This document shows, piece by piece, positions 50,028 to 57,125 of a stretch of 57,125 nucleotides of DNA. Numbering within the stretch: position 1 is the stretch's first letter; every line of letters starts with the position of its first letter. The DNA is from Acidobacteriaceae bacterium (GTDB lineage: Bacteria; Acidobacteriota; Terriglobia; Terriglobales; Acidobacteriaceae), in assembly GCA_003134815.1 (NCBI GenBank), contig PLCO01000028.1, positions 1 through 57,125 on the forward strand, given 5' to 3'. A program made the translations under genes and the position numbers. A model generated the notes under the pieces. It worked only from the letters and a program-made list of their open reading frames with translations, made no database searches and had not been told where the DNA came from.

Positions 50028-50885
50028 TCATTTCCAGAACGTATATCCCACCTGTATCTGAATGCTGGCGTTCACGCCGGGGTTGCGGTCGCCCAGCGAA
50101 GCTGACGAGATGTGCACCGCATTCACGCCTAGATCGATCGACCGCTTCGACTTGAGAAAGTAGTGAACCCCAATTCCACCCTGCGGAGCGAAGTTCCACA
50201 CGCTGGTCGATCCGTCGATAATGGGCCCATTTGCCGGGTTGTTGTTGCTCATCAAATTCGGCGGAAACTCATGCGTGGTATAAATCAACCCGCCCGCCCC
50301 CTGAAACCACGGCTGAATGCGCCGACAGTTAGTCAGAAAATTCCAGCGAAAAATTACCGGAGTCAGGCTCACTCCGCGAAACGTTCCGCCGCCAAACGGC
50401 AAATTGCAGGTGATGAACTGCCCCGTCTGCGTTTCGCATTGGTACGCCTGCAAATGCGGCGGCGGAGTGTACGCCTGCCAAAGCGGCATGATGTTACCCG
50501 CAAATTCAAACTGGCCGCTCAAGATTCCCGCGTGCAACACCGGCGTCAACACCTTACCCAACTCAAATCCGCCCGAGAAAAACTTGTAATTCGCCCGGTC
50601 GCCAACGCCTGTGCCCCAACTCAAAAACGGGCCGTATTCCCAGCTGCGGTTCGTGCGAACCTCTGCGACGGGATTCATAGTTTCAGGTGAGACACCCTTT
50701 AAATCGGATGGGACACCCTCTAAAGCCGCCGTGCGTTCCCCCGTGCCATCCGGCGCCATAGTCTGTTCGTATGGTCCTCGCAAAACGACTCCGCCTTGCG
50801 GCGCTTGAGCGGCAACAAATGCTGCTCCAGCCAGCAACAAAAGCAAAACCAAACCTTCAGTTCGCCTCAAAATTCTCACCCGCAC
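50028..50885 (-). CDS. PagL-like lipid A 3-O-deacylase (acyloxyacyl hydrolase family)
   Basis: A 285-residue outer-membrane beta-barrel protein. The signal peptide RRTEGLVLLLLLAGAAFVAAQ is followed by a 50-residue linker and a barrel with alternating strands. Near the C terminus AVHISSASLGDRNPGVN matches the PagL active-site region, with the catalytic His-x-Ser and the NPG motif. The end, IQIQVGYTFWK, is a typical barrel C terminus, though Lys rather than an aromatic is last. PagL removes the 3-O acyl chain from lipid A in the outer membrane. With lpxD about 3 kb away the region has an envelope theme. The mature length exceeds PagL because of the linker. Probable, not proven, enzyme. Confidence 0.75.
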   Translation of the reverse strand: MRVRILRRTEGLVLLLLLAGAAFVAAQAPQGGVVLRGPYEQTMAPDGTGERTAALEGVPSDLKGVSPETMNPVAEVRTNRSWEYGPFLSWGTGVGDRANYKFFSGGFELGKVLTPVLHAGILSGQFEFAGNIMPLWQAYTPPPHLQAYQCETQTGQFITCNLPFGGGTFRGVSLTPVIFRWNFLTNCRRIQPWFQGAGGLIYTTHEFPPNLMSNNNPANGPIIDGSTSVWNFAPQGGIGVHYFLKSKRSIDLGVNAVHISSASLGDRNPGVNASIQIQVGYTFWK

Positions 50886-50894
50886 AGTCTTTAC

Positions 50895-50949
50895 GTCCCT
50901 ATGTCTCTAGGTCCCTAAGTCCCTGGTCCCCTAGTCCCTCGGTCCCTGC
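50895..50949. repeat. Seven degenerate GTCCCTAN repeats upstream of the PagL-like gene
   Basis: GTCCCT recurs about seven times with 7-9-bp period (for example at 50895, 50911, 50919, 50933, 50941), one copy degenerate. On the minus strand these are AGGGAC units and give at least five GGG tracts with short loops. They sit between the yebC terminator and the PagL-like start. Confidence 0.65.
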
Positions 50950-50956
50950 TTCTCCC

Positions 50957-50984
50957 AAAAAAAGACCGCCACGACCGGGCGGCC
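50957..50984 (-). terminator. Rho-independent terminator of yebC
   Basis: On the minus strand GGCCGCC pairs with GGCGGTC (one G-T pair) around a 7-nt loop, followed by seven Ts (50957-50963). It lies 26 bp after the yebC stop. Confidence 0.85.
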
Positions 50985-51009
50985 TTTTGCGCTGCTTGCT
51001 CCGGCTCAC

Positions 51010-51759
51010 CTACCTCGCCGCGTGCTCCATCTGCTCGGCGTCCATGTCGAAGTTCGAATGAACATTCTGCACGTCGTCCAAATCTTCCAGCGTTTCCAGC
51101 AGGCGCACCATCTGGTTGGCCGCGCTGCCTTCCAGTTTGTTGTAGGTCGAAGCAATCATGCTCACTTCGCTCATCACCGTCTTGATCCCCGCGGCCTTTA
51201 CCGCGTTGGCAACCGCTTCATACGATCCCGGCCCGGTAAGAATCTCCCACGTATCGCCTTCGTCCTTCAGGTCTTCGCCGCCGTGTTCCAGCACGATGTC
51301 CATCAACTTCTCTTCGCTGGCCGCCGACTTCTCCACCGCGATCAGGCCCTTCTTCGCGAACATGAACTTCACCGAGCCCGTCTCGCCCAGGTTCCCGCCG
51401 TTCTTTGAGAACGCATGACGAATCTCACTCACCGCACGGTTGCGGTTGTCCGTCAGCACGTCCACCAAGACGGCGACGCCTCCCGGCCCATACCCCTCAA
51501 AGGTTGCTTCTTCGTAGCTCACCCCTTCAAGCTCGCCCGTGCCGCGCTGAATCGCCCGCTTGATGTTCTCCTGCGGCATGTTTTCCGCCTTGGCCGCAAG
51601 AATCGCAGTCCGCAGCCGCGGATTCCCGTCCGGATCGCCGCCACCCCCTTTGGCGGCAATCGTGATTTCCTTGATCAGGCGCGTGAAAGTCTTGCCGCGC
51701 TTGGCGTCCAGCGCGCCCTTCTTGTGCTTGATTGTGGCCCATTTTGAGTGGCCGGACAT
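51010..51759 (-). CDS. yebC: YebC/PmpR-family protein
   Basis: YebC (249 residues, normal) belongs to the broadly conserved family that has been described both as a DNA-binding regulator (PmpR) and, more recently, as a translation factor. The N terminus [49 protein letters not shown] is diagnostic. The central region has [44 protein letters not shown]. The acidic C terminus ([19 protein letters not shown]) is typical. ATG 51759 is clear. A strong terminator follows. ruvC, its frequent neighbour, is not present. Confidence 0.96.
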   Translation of the reverse strand: MSGHSKWATIKHKKGALDAKRGKTFTRLIKEITIAAKGGGGDPDGNPRLRTAILAAKAENMPQENIKRAIQRGTGELEGVSYEEATFEGYGPGGVAVLVDVLTDNRNRAVSEIRHAFSKNGGNLGETGSVKFMFAKKGLIAVEKSAASEEKLMDIVLEHGGEDLKDEGDTWEILTGPGSYEAVANAVKAAGIKTVMSEVSMIASTYNKLEGSAANQMVRLLETLEDLDDVQNVHSNFDMDAEQMEHAAR

Positions 51760-51968
51760 AGCTACCTCAGACGCAATAAAGATGGCGGCGCACCAGCACC
51801 GTGACCTTGCAAGTATATCTCAGCCAGACAATGGGAGATGGCCTGTGAAATGGCCGAACCCCAGCCGGCTTCAAAGGGAAAAAGCGTATCTGATGCGGCC
51901 GCGATCCGAAAGAGCGTGCCAGAACCGGCGGTGACGAATCAGCGCCGAGTAGCTCGACTGCGGGCCAT

Positions 51969-52589
51969 CTATCGCGGAGTGTACTTGTCGATGAACCTGC
52001 CGAGCGTGCGGTTCCACGTCGCGAATCGATCGTTCAGCGACTCATATGTGCCGCCTGGCCAAAGATGGATCGCCATTCCAAGCCACGGATCGTTGACGTC
52101 GTCGTAGTAAGCCGTGCACCAGAGGTTGTCGTAGTTCCAGGCATTGATTCGCGACGTATCGAATTTGTCGTGGGTGGCAAAGCCGGCCACGAAACTAAGA
52201 TAGGCACTTCGCTCGCCCGTGCGGTCGACCATAATGGTGACCGGCGTGTCCTGCATACTGATATCGATGTGAGGCTTGCCGCTGTTACCGATGGCCACCT
52301 GAGCGGAATAGCCTGCGCTCTCGAGCCAGGCAACCACTTCTTCAAGCGTTAATCCGCCGTCAGGAAGAGGTCCCATCAAAGCTGGCGCCGCCTGTGGCGA
52401 GACTGGTGGCGGCTGCGGCGCCGGCGTCGCCTGTGGCTCTGGTGGCGGCTGTTGCACGGCTTGCTCGGTCGGCGTGGAAGCGGCGACTGCAATATTCTGC
52501 GGATTCTCCGCGATTCCCGGGGCAGCTCCGCACTTCGCACAGAACCTTTGGTCCGGCCTGCACTCCGCGCCACAACGAGGACAAAACAT
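51969..52589 (-). CDS. Zinc-ribbon plus YbjN-like domain protein, paralogue 1
   Basis: A protein of 206 residues. It opens with a zinc ribbon, FCPRCGAECRPDQRFCAKCG (four cysteines in two CxxC pairs, residues 2-21). A Pro/Gln/Ala linker of about 50 residues follows, then a domain of about 120 residues: GLTLEEVVAWLESAGYSAQV, with strands and the WN-x-x-x-x-LWCTAYYDDVNDPWLGMAIHL stretch, ending TWNRTLGRFIDKY. This fits the YbjN/type III chaperone-like fold. I chose the ATG at 52589 rather than 52595, because it agrees with its paralogue and has GGAG at the right distance. The next gene upstream (52723-53334) is a sister copy. Function unknown. Confidence 0.72.
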   Translation of the reverse strand: MFCPRCGAECRPDQRFCAKCGAAPGIAENPQNIAVAASTPTEQAVQQPPPEPQATPAPQPPPVSPQAAPALMGPLPDGGLTLEEVVAWLESAGYSAQVAIGNSGKPHIDISMQDTPVTIMVDRTGERSAYLSFVAGFATHDKFDTSRINAWNYDNLWCTAYYDDVNDPWLGMAIHLWPGGTYESLNDRFATWNRTLGRFIDKYTPR

Positions 52590-52722
52590 GAACATTCTCC
52601 ATTTCTAAAAAGGGAATCCGCAGAAAGCATACGCAAGACTCTGCAACGTATCAATTCCGGGTTCGCAAAGTCCGGGTTCGCCAGCCAAAACACTCCGAAC
52701 GCTCTAGCGCTCGACGAGGCAT

Positions 52723-53334
52723 CTATCGCAGACCGTATGCGGCAATGAACCTGCCCAGCCTGTCGTTCCAGTATGAGAACTGATGGTTCAGCGATTCGTA
52801 TGTGACGCCTGGACCGAGAGCGATGTCCATTTCGAGCCACGGATCATTGACGCTGTCGGTATAAGCCCTGCACCAAAGAATCTGGCCGTTCCACTCGTTG
52901 ATGTGCGAAACATCGAACTTGCCACCGCAGGAATAGCCGAACAAGAACTCGAGGGTGGCGCAGCGCCCGCTCTGGCAGCCGGGCGTCATAATGTTGAATC
53001 GGGCGCCCTGCGAAGAGCTCTCAATGTGACGCTTGCCGCTTTCGCCAGTGACCACTTGCGCGGAGTAGCCCCCGCTTTGCAGCCAGGCTACTATCTCTTC
53101 CAACGTTAATCCCTCATCGGGAATGGGATGCAGTGAAGTCGCTGACGGCTGCGGTGGAGCAGGCGTCGGCTGCGGCACGGCGTGCACGATTGGCACGGAA
53201 GCGGCCGCCACGGTTGGCGCGGAACCGGCGGCCGCAACACTCTGCGGATTTTCCGCGGTTCCTAAGACAGCGCCGCATTTTGAGCAAAATCTTTGATCCG
53301 GCTCGTGCTCCGCGCCACAACGAGGACAAAACAT
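52723..53334 (-). CDS. Zinc-ribbon plus YbjN-like domain protein, paralogue 2
   Basis: A 203-residue sister of the gene at 51969. It has the same layout: zinc ribbon FCPRCGAEHEPDQRFCSKCG (2-21), a Pro/Ala/Val-rich linker, and the YbjN-like domain from GLTLEEIVAWLQSGGYSAQV to YWNDRLGRFIAAYGLR. It differs by GCQSGRCATLEFLFGYSCGG, which adds cysteines in the middle. ATG 53334 (GGAG site 11 bp upstream) is preferred to longer readings. The tandem pair arose by duplication and then diverged moderately; the domain cores are roughly half identical by eye. No partner gene indicates a pathway. Confidence 0.72.
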   Translation of the reverse strand: MFCPRCGAEHEPDQRFCSKCGAVLGTAENPQSVAAAGSAPTVAAASVPIVHAVPQPTPAPPQPSATSLHPIPDEGLTLEEIVAWLQSGGYSAQVVTGESGKRHIESSSQGARFNIMTPGCQSGRCATLEFLFGYSCGGKFDVSHINEWNGQILWCRAYTDSVNDPWLEMDIALGPGVTYESLNHQFSYWNDRLGRFIAAYGLR

Positions 53335-53396
53335 CGCTTTTCTCCGGTGTCTCCTGATTTCAATCTTGATGCTAACTTGCGTCCAGTCCCGCGGCG

Positions 53397-53942
53397 CTAC
53401 GCAAACACTTCCGCGTCGCGCAGTAGCTTTCCCTTCGCGTCTTTCCCGGACACAATCGCTTCGCCCGCCGCAATCGGCCACGCAATCCCCAACTCTGGAT
53501 CATTCCAAAAAATCGTCCGCTCACTCTCCGGCGAATAATAATCCGTTATCTTATAGGCAAATCCGGCCACTTCGCTCAGTACGAGAAACGCATGCCCGAA
53601 CCCCACAGGAATCCAAAGCATCCTGCCGTTTTCGCCACTCAACTCGGCGGCCATATGCTCCCCAAACTTCGCCGAGCTGCGGCGCAAATCCACCACCACG
53701 TCCAGCACAGCGCCGTGCGTCACTCGCACCAGTTTTCCCTGCGGCTGCGTAATCTGGTAGTGAATCCCCCTCAGCACGTTCTTCCGTGACGTTGAATAAT
53801 TGTCCTGCACCCAGTTCGTCGGCAGTCCCGCCTCTGCCATGCGCCGCGAATTGAAGGTCTCTGAGAACGCGCCCCGCTCATCTCGATAAATCTTCGGCGT
53901 CAGCATCAGCACGCCCAGTAGCGTTGTCTCTTCAATTTCCAT
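53397..53942 (-). CDS. rfbC: dTDP-4-dehydrorhamnose 3,5-epimerase
   Basis: RfbC/RmlC (181 residues) epimerises dTDP-4-keto-6-deoxyglucose in dTDP-L-rhamnose synthesis, in the cytoplasm. A cupin fold is indicated by TPKIYRDERGAFSETFN, the active-site histidine in NVLRGIHYQ near residue 62, VRVTHGAVLDVVVDLR, and WIPVGFGHAFLVLSEVAGFAYKITDYYSPESERTIFWNDPELGI, which contains the catalytic tyrosine. ATG 53942 matches the family start; 53984 is less good. It is the last gene of the rfbB-rfbA-rfbC cluster. rfbD, needed for the final reduction, is not in the window. Confidence 0.95.
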   Translation of the reverse strand: MEIEETTLLGVLMLTPKIYRDERGAFSETFNSRRMAEAGLPTNWVQDNYSTSRKNVLRGIHYQITQPQGKLVRVTHGAVLDVVVDLRRSSAKFGEHMAAELSGENGRMLWIPVGFGHAFLVLSEVAGFAYKITDYYSPESERTIFWNDPELGIAWPIAAGEAIVSGKDAKGKLLRDAEVFA

Positions 53943-54008
53943 AGTCTCGTCTCTGACCGATTGTGCTCTACCAGTAATCAGCAAGCAACACCACGCGCGG
54001 TCTGTGGG

Positions 54009-54899
54009 CTACTCAACCCTGGCCGCAAAGTACGGCTCGCGCAGCAGTGCCAGCAGGTACTGCCCGTATCCGCTCTTCGCAATCGGCGCCGCCAGCTTTT
54101 CCAGTTGCTCCGCGTTGATAAATCCCTGCCGATACGCGATCTCCTCCGGGCACGCGATGTTCAATCCCTGCCGCCGCTCAATGGTGTGCACAAACATCGC
54201 CGCCTCCAGCAGCGAGTCGTGCGTCCCAGTGTCCAGCCATGCCATGCCGCGGCTCATAATCTCCACCTTCAGCTTCCCTGCCTCAAGGTAGCGCCGGTTC
54301 AGGTCCGTGATCTCAAGCTCCCCCCGCGCCGAAGGTTTCAGCGCCTCGGCAATCTTCACCACGTCACGATCGTAAAAATACAATCCAGTCACCGCGTAGC
54401 GCGACTTCGGCTTTACCGGCTTCTCCTCCATGCTCACCGCTCGTCCTTGCTTGTCGAACTCCACCACGCCGTACCGCTCTGGATCTTCCACCGGATACGC
54501 AAATATCGTGGCGCCATCTTTGAGTTGCGCCGCTGTCTGCAATTGTTTCGAGAAGCCCTGCCCGTAAAAAATGTTGTCTCCCAAAACCAACGCGCTCGGA
54601 TGCCCGGCGATAAAATCCCGTCCAATCAGGAACGCCTGCGCCAGTCCGTCTGGGCTCGGCTGAACGGCATAATCAATCTCGAGGCCCCAGCGTTTTCCGT
54701 CGCCCAGCAAATCCTTGAACCGTCCCGTGTCCTGAGGCGTTGAGATGATCAGAATCTCGCGCAGCCCCGCCAGCATCAGCGTGCTCAGCGGGTAATAAAT
54801 CATCGGCTTGTTGTACACCGGCAGCAACTGCTTCGAGACCACATGAGTCACCGGATACAGCCGCGTTCCCGATCCACCGGCCAGAATAATTCCCTTCAT
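54009..54899 (-). CDS. rfbA: Glucose-1-phosphate thymidylyltransferase
   Basis: RfbA/RmlA (296 residues) makes dTDP-glucose from dTTP and glucose 1-phosphate, the first step of dTDP-rhamnose synthesis. The start [45 protein letters not shown] contains the nucleotidyltransferase signature GGSGTRLYP. Other marks are [13 protein letters not shown] and [36 protein letters not shown] 54899 is exact. It lies 34 bp downstream of rfbB and upstream of rfbC, in one operon. Confidence 0.97.
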   Translation of the reverse strand: MKGIILAGGSGTRLYPVTHVVSKQLLPVYNKPMIYYPLSTLMLAGLREILIISTPQDTGRFKDLLGDGKRWGLEIDYAVQPSPDGLAQAFLIGRDFIAGHPSALVLGDNIFYGQGFSKQLQTAAQLKDGATIFAYPVEDPERYGVVEFDKQGRAVSMEEKPVKPKSRYAVTGLYFYDRDVVKIAEALKPSARGELEITDLNRRYLEAGKLKVEIMSRGMAWLDTGTHDSLLEAAMFVHTIERRQGLNIACPEEIAYRQGFINAEQLEKLAAPIAKSGYGQYLLALLREPYFAARVE

Positions 54900-54933
54900 C
54901 TTGCGATCCTCATAATGGGCCTCATCATTAGCC

Positions 54934-56076
54934 TCACAACTGAGCCCGTTCCGCGTAGTTCTTCGCGATCCAGTCGCGATAGGCCCCGGTCCGCACGCTC
55001 TCCACCCAGTCGCCATTTTCCAGATACCAGCGCACTGTCTTGCGTAATCCGCTTTCGAACGCCTCCGCCGGTTTCCATCCCAGTTCGTTCGCAATCTTCC
55101 GTGCGTCGATCGCGTACCGGCGGTCGTGGCCCGGCCGATCTTGAACGTAAGTGATCAGCCCGCGCCTCGGAGCGGCTCCAGCCCGCGGCCGCATCTCATC
55201 CACAATGTCGCAAATCGCCGTCACCACATCGATATTCGCCCGCTCGCTGTTTCCCCCAATGTTGTACGTCTCTCCCGGCCGCCCTTTTTCAAGTACCGCG
55301 CGGATCGCGGCGCAGTGATCCTCCACAAATAGCCAGTCGCGCACATTTTTCCCGTCGCCGTACACCGGCAGCGGCTTGCCCTCCAGCGCGTTCAGAATCA
55401 TCAACGGAATCAATTTTTCTGGAAACTGAAACGGCCCATAGTTATTCGAGCAATTAGTCGTCACTACCGGCAGTTTAAAAGTGTGGAAATACGCCCGTGC
55501 CAGGTGATCCGATCCCGCCTTCGATGCCGCATAGGGACTGTTCGGCGCGTAAGCCGTCTCCTCGCTGAACGCAGGATCGTCCGGCCCCAGCGTCCCGTAC
55601 ACTTCATCCGTCGAGACGTGCAAAAACCGGAACGCCGCGCGGTCTTCATCGCCAAGCCCGCTCCAATATACCCGCGCCTGCTCCAGCAGCGTGAACGTTC
55701 CCATCACATTGGTGCGGACGAACCCCTCCGGCGACACAATCGACCGGTCTACATGGCTCTCCGCCGCGAAATGCACAATCGTCTTCGGCTCATACTTCCT
55801 GAGCAGCGAACCAACTAACTCCGCATCGCAAATATCGCCGCGCACAAATGTATATCGCTCGTCTCCCTCAAGCGCAGCAAGGTTCGCAGCGTTCCCGGCA
55901 TAGGTCAGCAGGTCAAGATTTACGACGGCCACAGCGCCATTAACGACCGCCGCCGCGCCATTCACCCCAGCGCTCGTCGGCGAACTGGCACCGGCCCTCA
56001 TCCACCCCAAAATAAAGTTCGAGCCGATGAACCCCGCTCCGCCGGTAACCAGAATCGTCTCGTTCATGCGCTTCAT
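54934..56076 (-). CDS. rfbB: dTDP-glucose 4,6-dehydratase
   Basis: RfbB/RmlB (about 380 residues) is a short-chain dehydrogenase that makes dTDP-4-keto-6-deoxyglucose. The NAD site [11 protein letters not shown] is near the start, the YxxxK pair is in [10 protein letters not shown], and [10 protein letters not shown] and [17 protein letters not shown] are typical. Two starts, ATG 56076 and ATG 56067, differ by three residues. The common length is 330-355; the excess is a loop after the first helix, [33 protein letters not shown], which contains a 21-bp tandem duplication (55920-55961). A TATACT hexamer (56085-56090) lies just before the start. It leads the operon rfbB-rfbA-rfbC. Confidence 0.95.
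   Translation of the reverse strand: MKRMNETILVTGGAGFIGSNFILGWMRAGASSPTSAGVNGAAAVVNGAVAVVNLDLLTYAGNAANLAALEGDERYTFVRGDICDAELVGSLLRKYEPKTIVHFAAESHVDRSIVSPEGFVRTNVMGTFTLLEQARVYWSGLGDEDRAAFRFLHVSTDEVYGTLGPDDPAFSEETAYAPNSPYAASKAGSDHLARAYFHTFKLPVVTTNCSNNYGPFQFPEKLIPLMILNALEGKPLPVYGDGKNVRDWLFVEDHCAAIRAVLEKGRPGETYNIGGNSERANIDVVTAICDIVDEMRPRAGAAPRRGLITYVQDRPGHDRRYAIDARKIANELGWKPAEAFESGLRKTVRWYLENGDWVESVRTGAYRDWIAKNYAERAQL
55920..55961. repeat. 21-bp tandem duplication inside rfbB
   Basis: Units 55920-55940 and 55941-55961 agree at 17 of 21 positions and each encode a version of VNGAxAV. They extend a surface loop of the dehydratase. Confidence 0.55.
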
Positions 56077-56394
56077 TGACCCCGAGTATACGGCAGAAAA
56101 CACGCAACATGCGATGACTACCGAGAGTCTTTCACCGGCAGCCGCCGCCGAAAATCTCGCGAAATCTCCGTCGCTCCGCCCCCTCCGTCCCCCATCCTGA
56201 AAGGAACTGCTGCATGGACGGCGGTTTTTGGTTATATTAAAAGCAGTGCACCTCCGGGATGCGGCCGGAGCTGCTCACCGAACCCACTTGTTCCACTTGG
56301 CAAGGCGATTTTTAGCCCTCGGGAATCGCAGAGGGATTGTGTACTTCCAGATATTCACCTTGTCCTAATCAAATCTACCGCTCAAAAGGCTGCC
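56077..56394. other. Intergenic region between rfbB and gltB
   Basis: No gene seen. It holds the divergent promoters: a TATACT (56085-56090, minus) for rfbB, and a T-rich stretch with TATATT at about 56234 for gltB. Two hairpins follow in the gltB leader (56242-56275; CCCTC and GAGGG near 56315-56335). Confidence 0.5.
56242..56275 (+). promoter_or_regulatory. Structured leader hairpin upstream of gltB
   Basis: AGCAG pairs with CTGCT and CTCCGG with CCGGAG in one stem with a 5-nt bulge and a 7-nt loop. It begins a few bases after the TATATT hexamer, so it would be at the 5' end of the gltB mRNA, about 120 nt before the start codon. Possible RNA-level control; the fold does not match a riboswitch I know. 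Confidence 0.4.
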
Positions 56395-57125
56395 ATGGGA
56401 TCTCGAAATCGCCGTCTCCGCCCACCGCAAGCGCAGGGCCTCTATCATCCTCGGGATGAGCACGATGCCTGCGGGATGGGGCTGGTCGCGAACATCAAGG
56501 GCGAGAAGAGTCACGAGATTATCCGCAAGGGCCTCGAGGTTCTCATCAACCTCACCCATCGCGGCGCGGCGGGCTGCGACCCTGAGACTGGCGACGGCGC
56601 CGGCATCCTGATCCAGATTCCGCACGATTTCTTTGTCCGCGAATGTTCCGAGCTGGGCATCAAGTTGCCCGAGCCCGGCGCGTACGGCGTGGCCATGTGC
56701 TTCCTGCCTGTCGAGCGCCAGAATCGCCTGCAGTGCGAAGGCGTCTTTGAGCGCATAGTTCAGGAGGAAGGCTGTAAGCTCCTCGGCTGGCGCGACACGC
56801 CCGTCAACGGCGACGCCATCGGCCGCGAGGCGCGCGCTTCACAGCCCTACATCGAGCAGCTTTTCATCGGGCGCCCTGACGGCCTGGACGAAGACGCTTT
56901 CGAGCGCCTGCTTTACCGCGTTCGCCGCCGCACGGAAAACGAAATCTTCGCTTCTGAAATCGAGGAAAAGGAGACCTTCTACGTCCCCTCCTGTTCCTGT
57001 CGCACCATCATCTACAAGGGGCTCATGCTGGCCCCGCAGATTGAAAAATTCTATTTTGAGCTAGCCAATCCTCTCGTCACCAGCGCGCTCGCGCTTATTC
57101 ACCAGCGCTTCTCCACCAACACATT
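56395..57125 (+). CDS. gltB: Glutamate synthase large subunit, 5' part (runs off the window)
   Basis: The N-terminal 243 residues of the glutamate synthase large (alpha) subunit. After a 20-residue propeptide-like start (GSRNRRLRPPQAQGLY) comes HDACGMGLVANIKGEKSHE, with the catalytic cysteine of the Ntn-type glutaminase in DACG. LTHRGAAGCDPETGDGAGILIQIPHDFF follows, then FYVPSCSCRTIIYKGLMLAPQIEKFY and ALIHQRFSTNT at the window end. It transfers glutamine amide nitrogen to 2-oxoglutarate. ATG 56395 has AAAGG six bases upstream. The remaining domains lie beyond the window. A structured leader precedes it. Confidence 0.95.
   Translation, partial: MGSRNRRLRPPQAQGLYHPRDEHDACGMGLVANIKGEKSHEIIRKGLEVLINLTHRGAAGCDPETGDGAGILIQIPHDFFVRECSELGIKLPEPGAYGVAMCFLPVERQNRLQCEGVFERIVQEEGCKLLGWRDTPVNGDAIGREARASQPYIEQLFIGRPDGLDEDAFERLLYRVRRRTENEIFASEIEEKETFYVPSCSCRTIIYKGLMLAPQIEKFYFELANPLVTSALALIHQRFSTNT

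Noticed and set aside
1..57125. CRISPR arrays, tRNA and rRNA genes
   Set aside because: No regularly spaced repeats with unique spacers were seen, and no cloverleaf-like or rRNA-like sequence was recognised on either strand. The heptamer arrays have no spacers.

Overview
The window (57 kb, about 60% G+C by eye) reads as a chromosomal segment of an acidobacterium, most likely class Terriglobia. The reasons are a VWFA-related secreted protein of the type expanded in Acidobacteriota, several small proteins whose look is familiar only from that phylum, a Gram-negative outer-membrane gene set (lpxD, a PagL-like deacylase), and a solitary flgM-fliA pair. The taxonomic call is inference from protein content. 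No rRNA, tRNA or CRISPR array was seen.

Layout. 1-9.5 kb: a REP-associated transposase (RAYT) with palindromes, carB, a frameshifted membrane-protein remnant, a DapA-like aldolase, a GMP-synthase-like amidotransferase, then on the minus strand a bifunctional-nuclease-domain protein, miaB and a lipoprotein cytochrome c, followed by a thioesterase. 9.5-17.2 kb: a 115-bp MITE-like element, an AAA+ sigma-54 activator without a DNA-binding domain, an OmpR-type regulator, a membrane diguanylate cyclase, and pnp-rpsO. 17.2-25.7 kb: a RES-Xre toxin-antitoxin pair, a VWFA protein, flgM-fliA, pdxS, a run of toxin-antitoxin genes (higBA, an orphan higA, phd with a frameshifted PIN toxin) and an orphan cytochrome oxidase subunit III. 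26-29.3 kb: a two-domain M16 peptidase and a small conserved protein. 29.7-45.2 kb: the complex I operon. 45.4-57.1 kb: an AT-richer hypothetical gene, lpxD, secreted and envelope proteins, ftcD, yebC, two tandem zinc-ribbon/YbjN-like paralogues, rfbBAC for dTDP-rhamnose, and the 5' end of gltB.

The most unusual part is the nuo operon. It carries nuoA, C, D, E, F, G, H, J, K, L, M and N but no nuoB or nuoI, and both positions where those genes are expected hold short tandem repeats. The operon has also taken up foreign cassettes exactly at gene junctions. A HicAB toxin-antitoxin pair sits between nuoF and nuoG, flanked by a duplicated ribosome-binding/start context. An unknown gene sits after nuoD, flanked by a second, diverged copy of the last 17 nuoD codons. 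A REP-like palindrome lies inside the nuoG reading frame. Together these show an essential respiratory operon that acts as a landing site for small elements without losing its frames.

Other recurrent structure includes G-rich heptamer minisatellites in several intergenic spaces (one a good quadruplex candidate in the ftcD leader), a 12-bp tandem repeat spanning the fliA start, and perfect tandem 16-bp repeats ahead of the AAA+ regulator. All functional calls come from reading the translated sequence; no database search was run.
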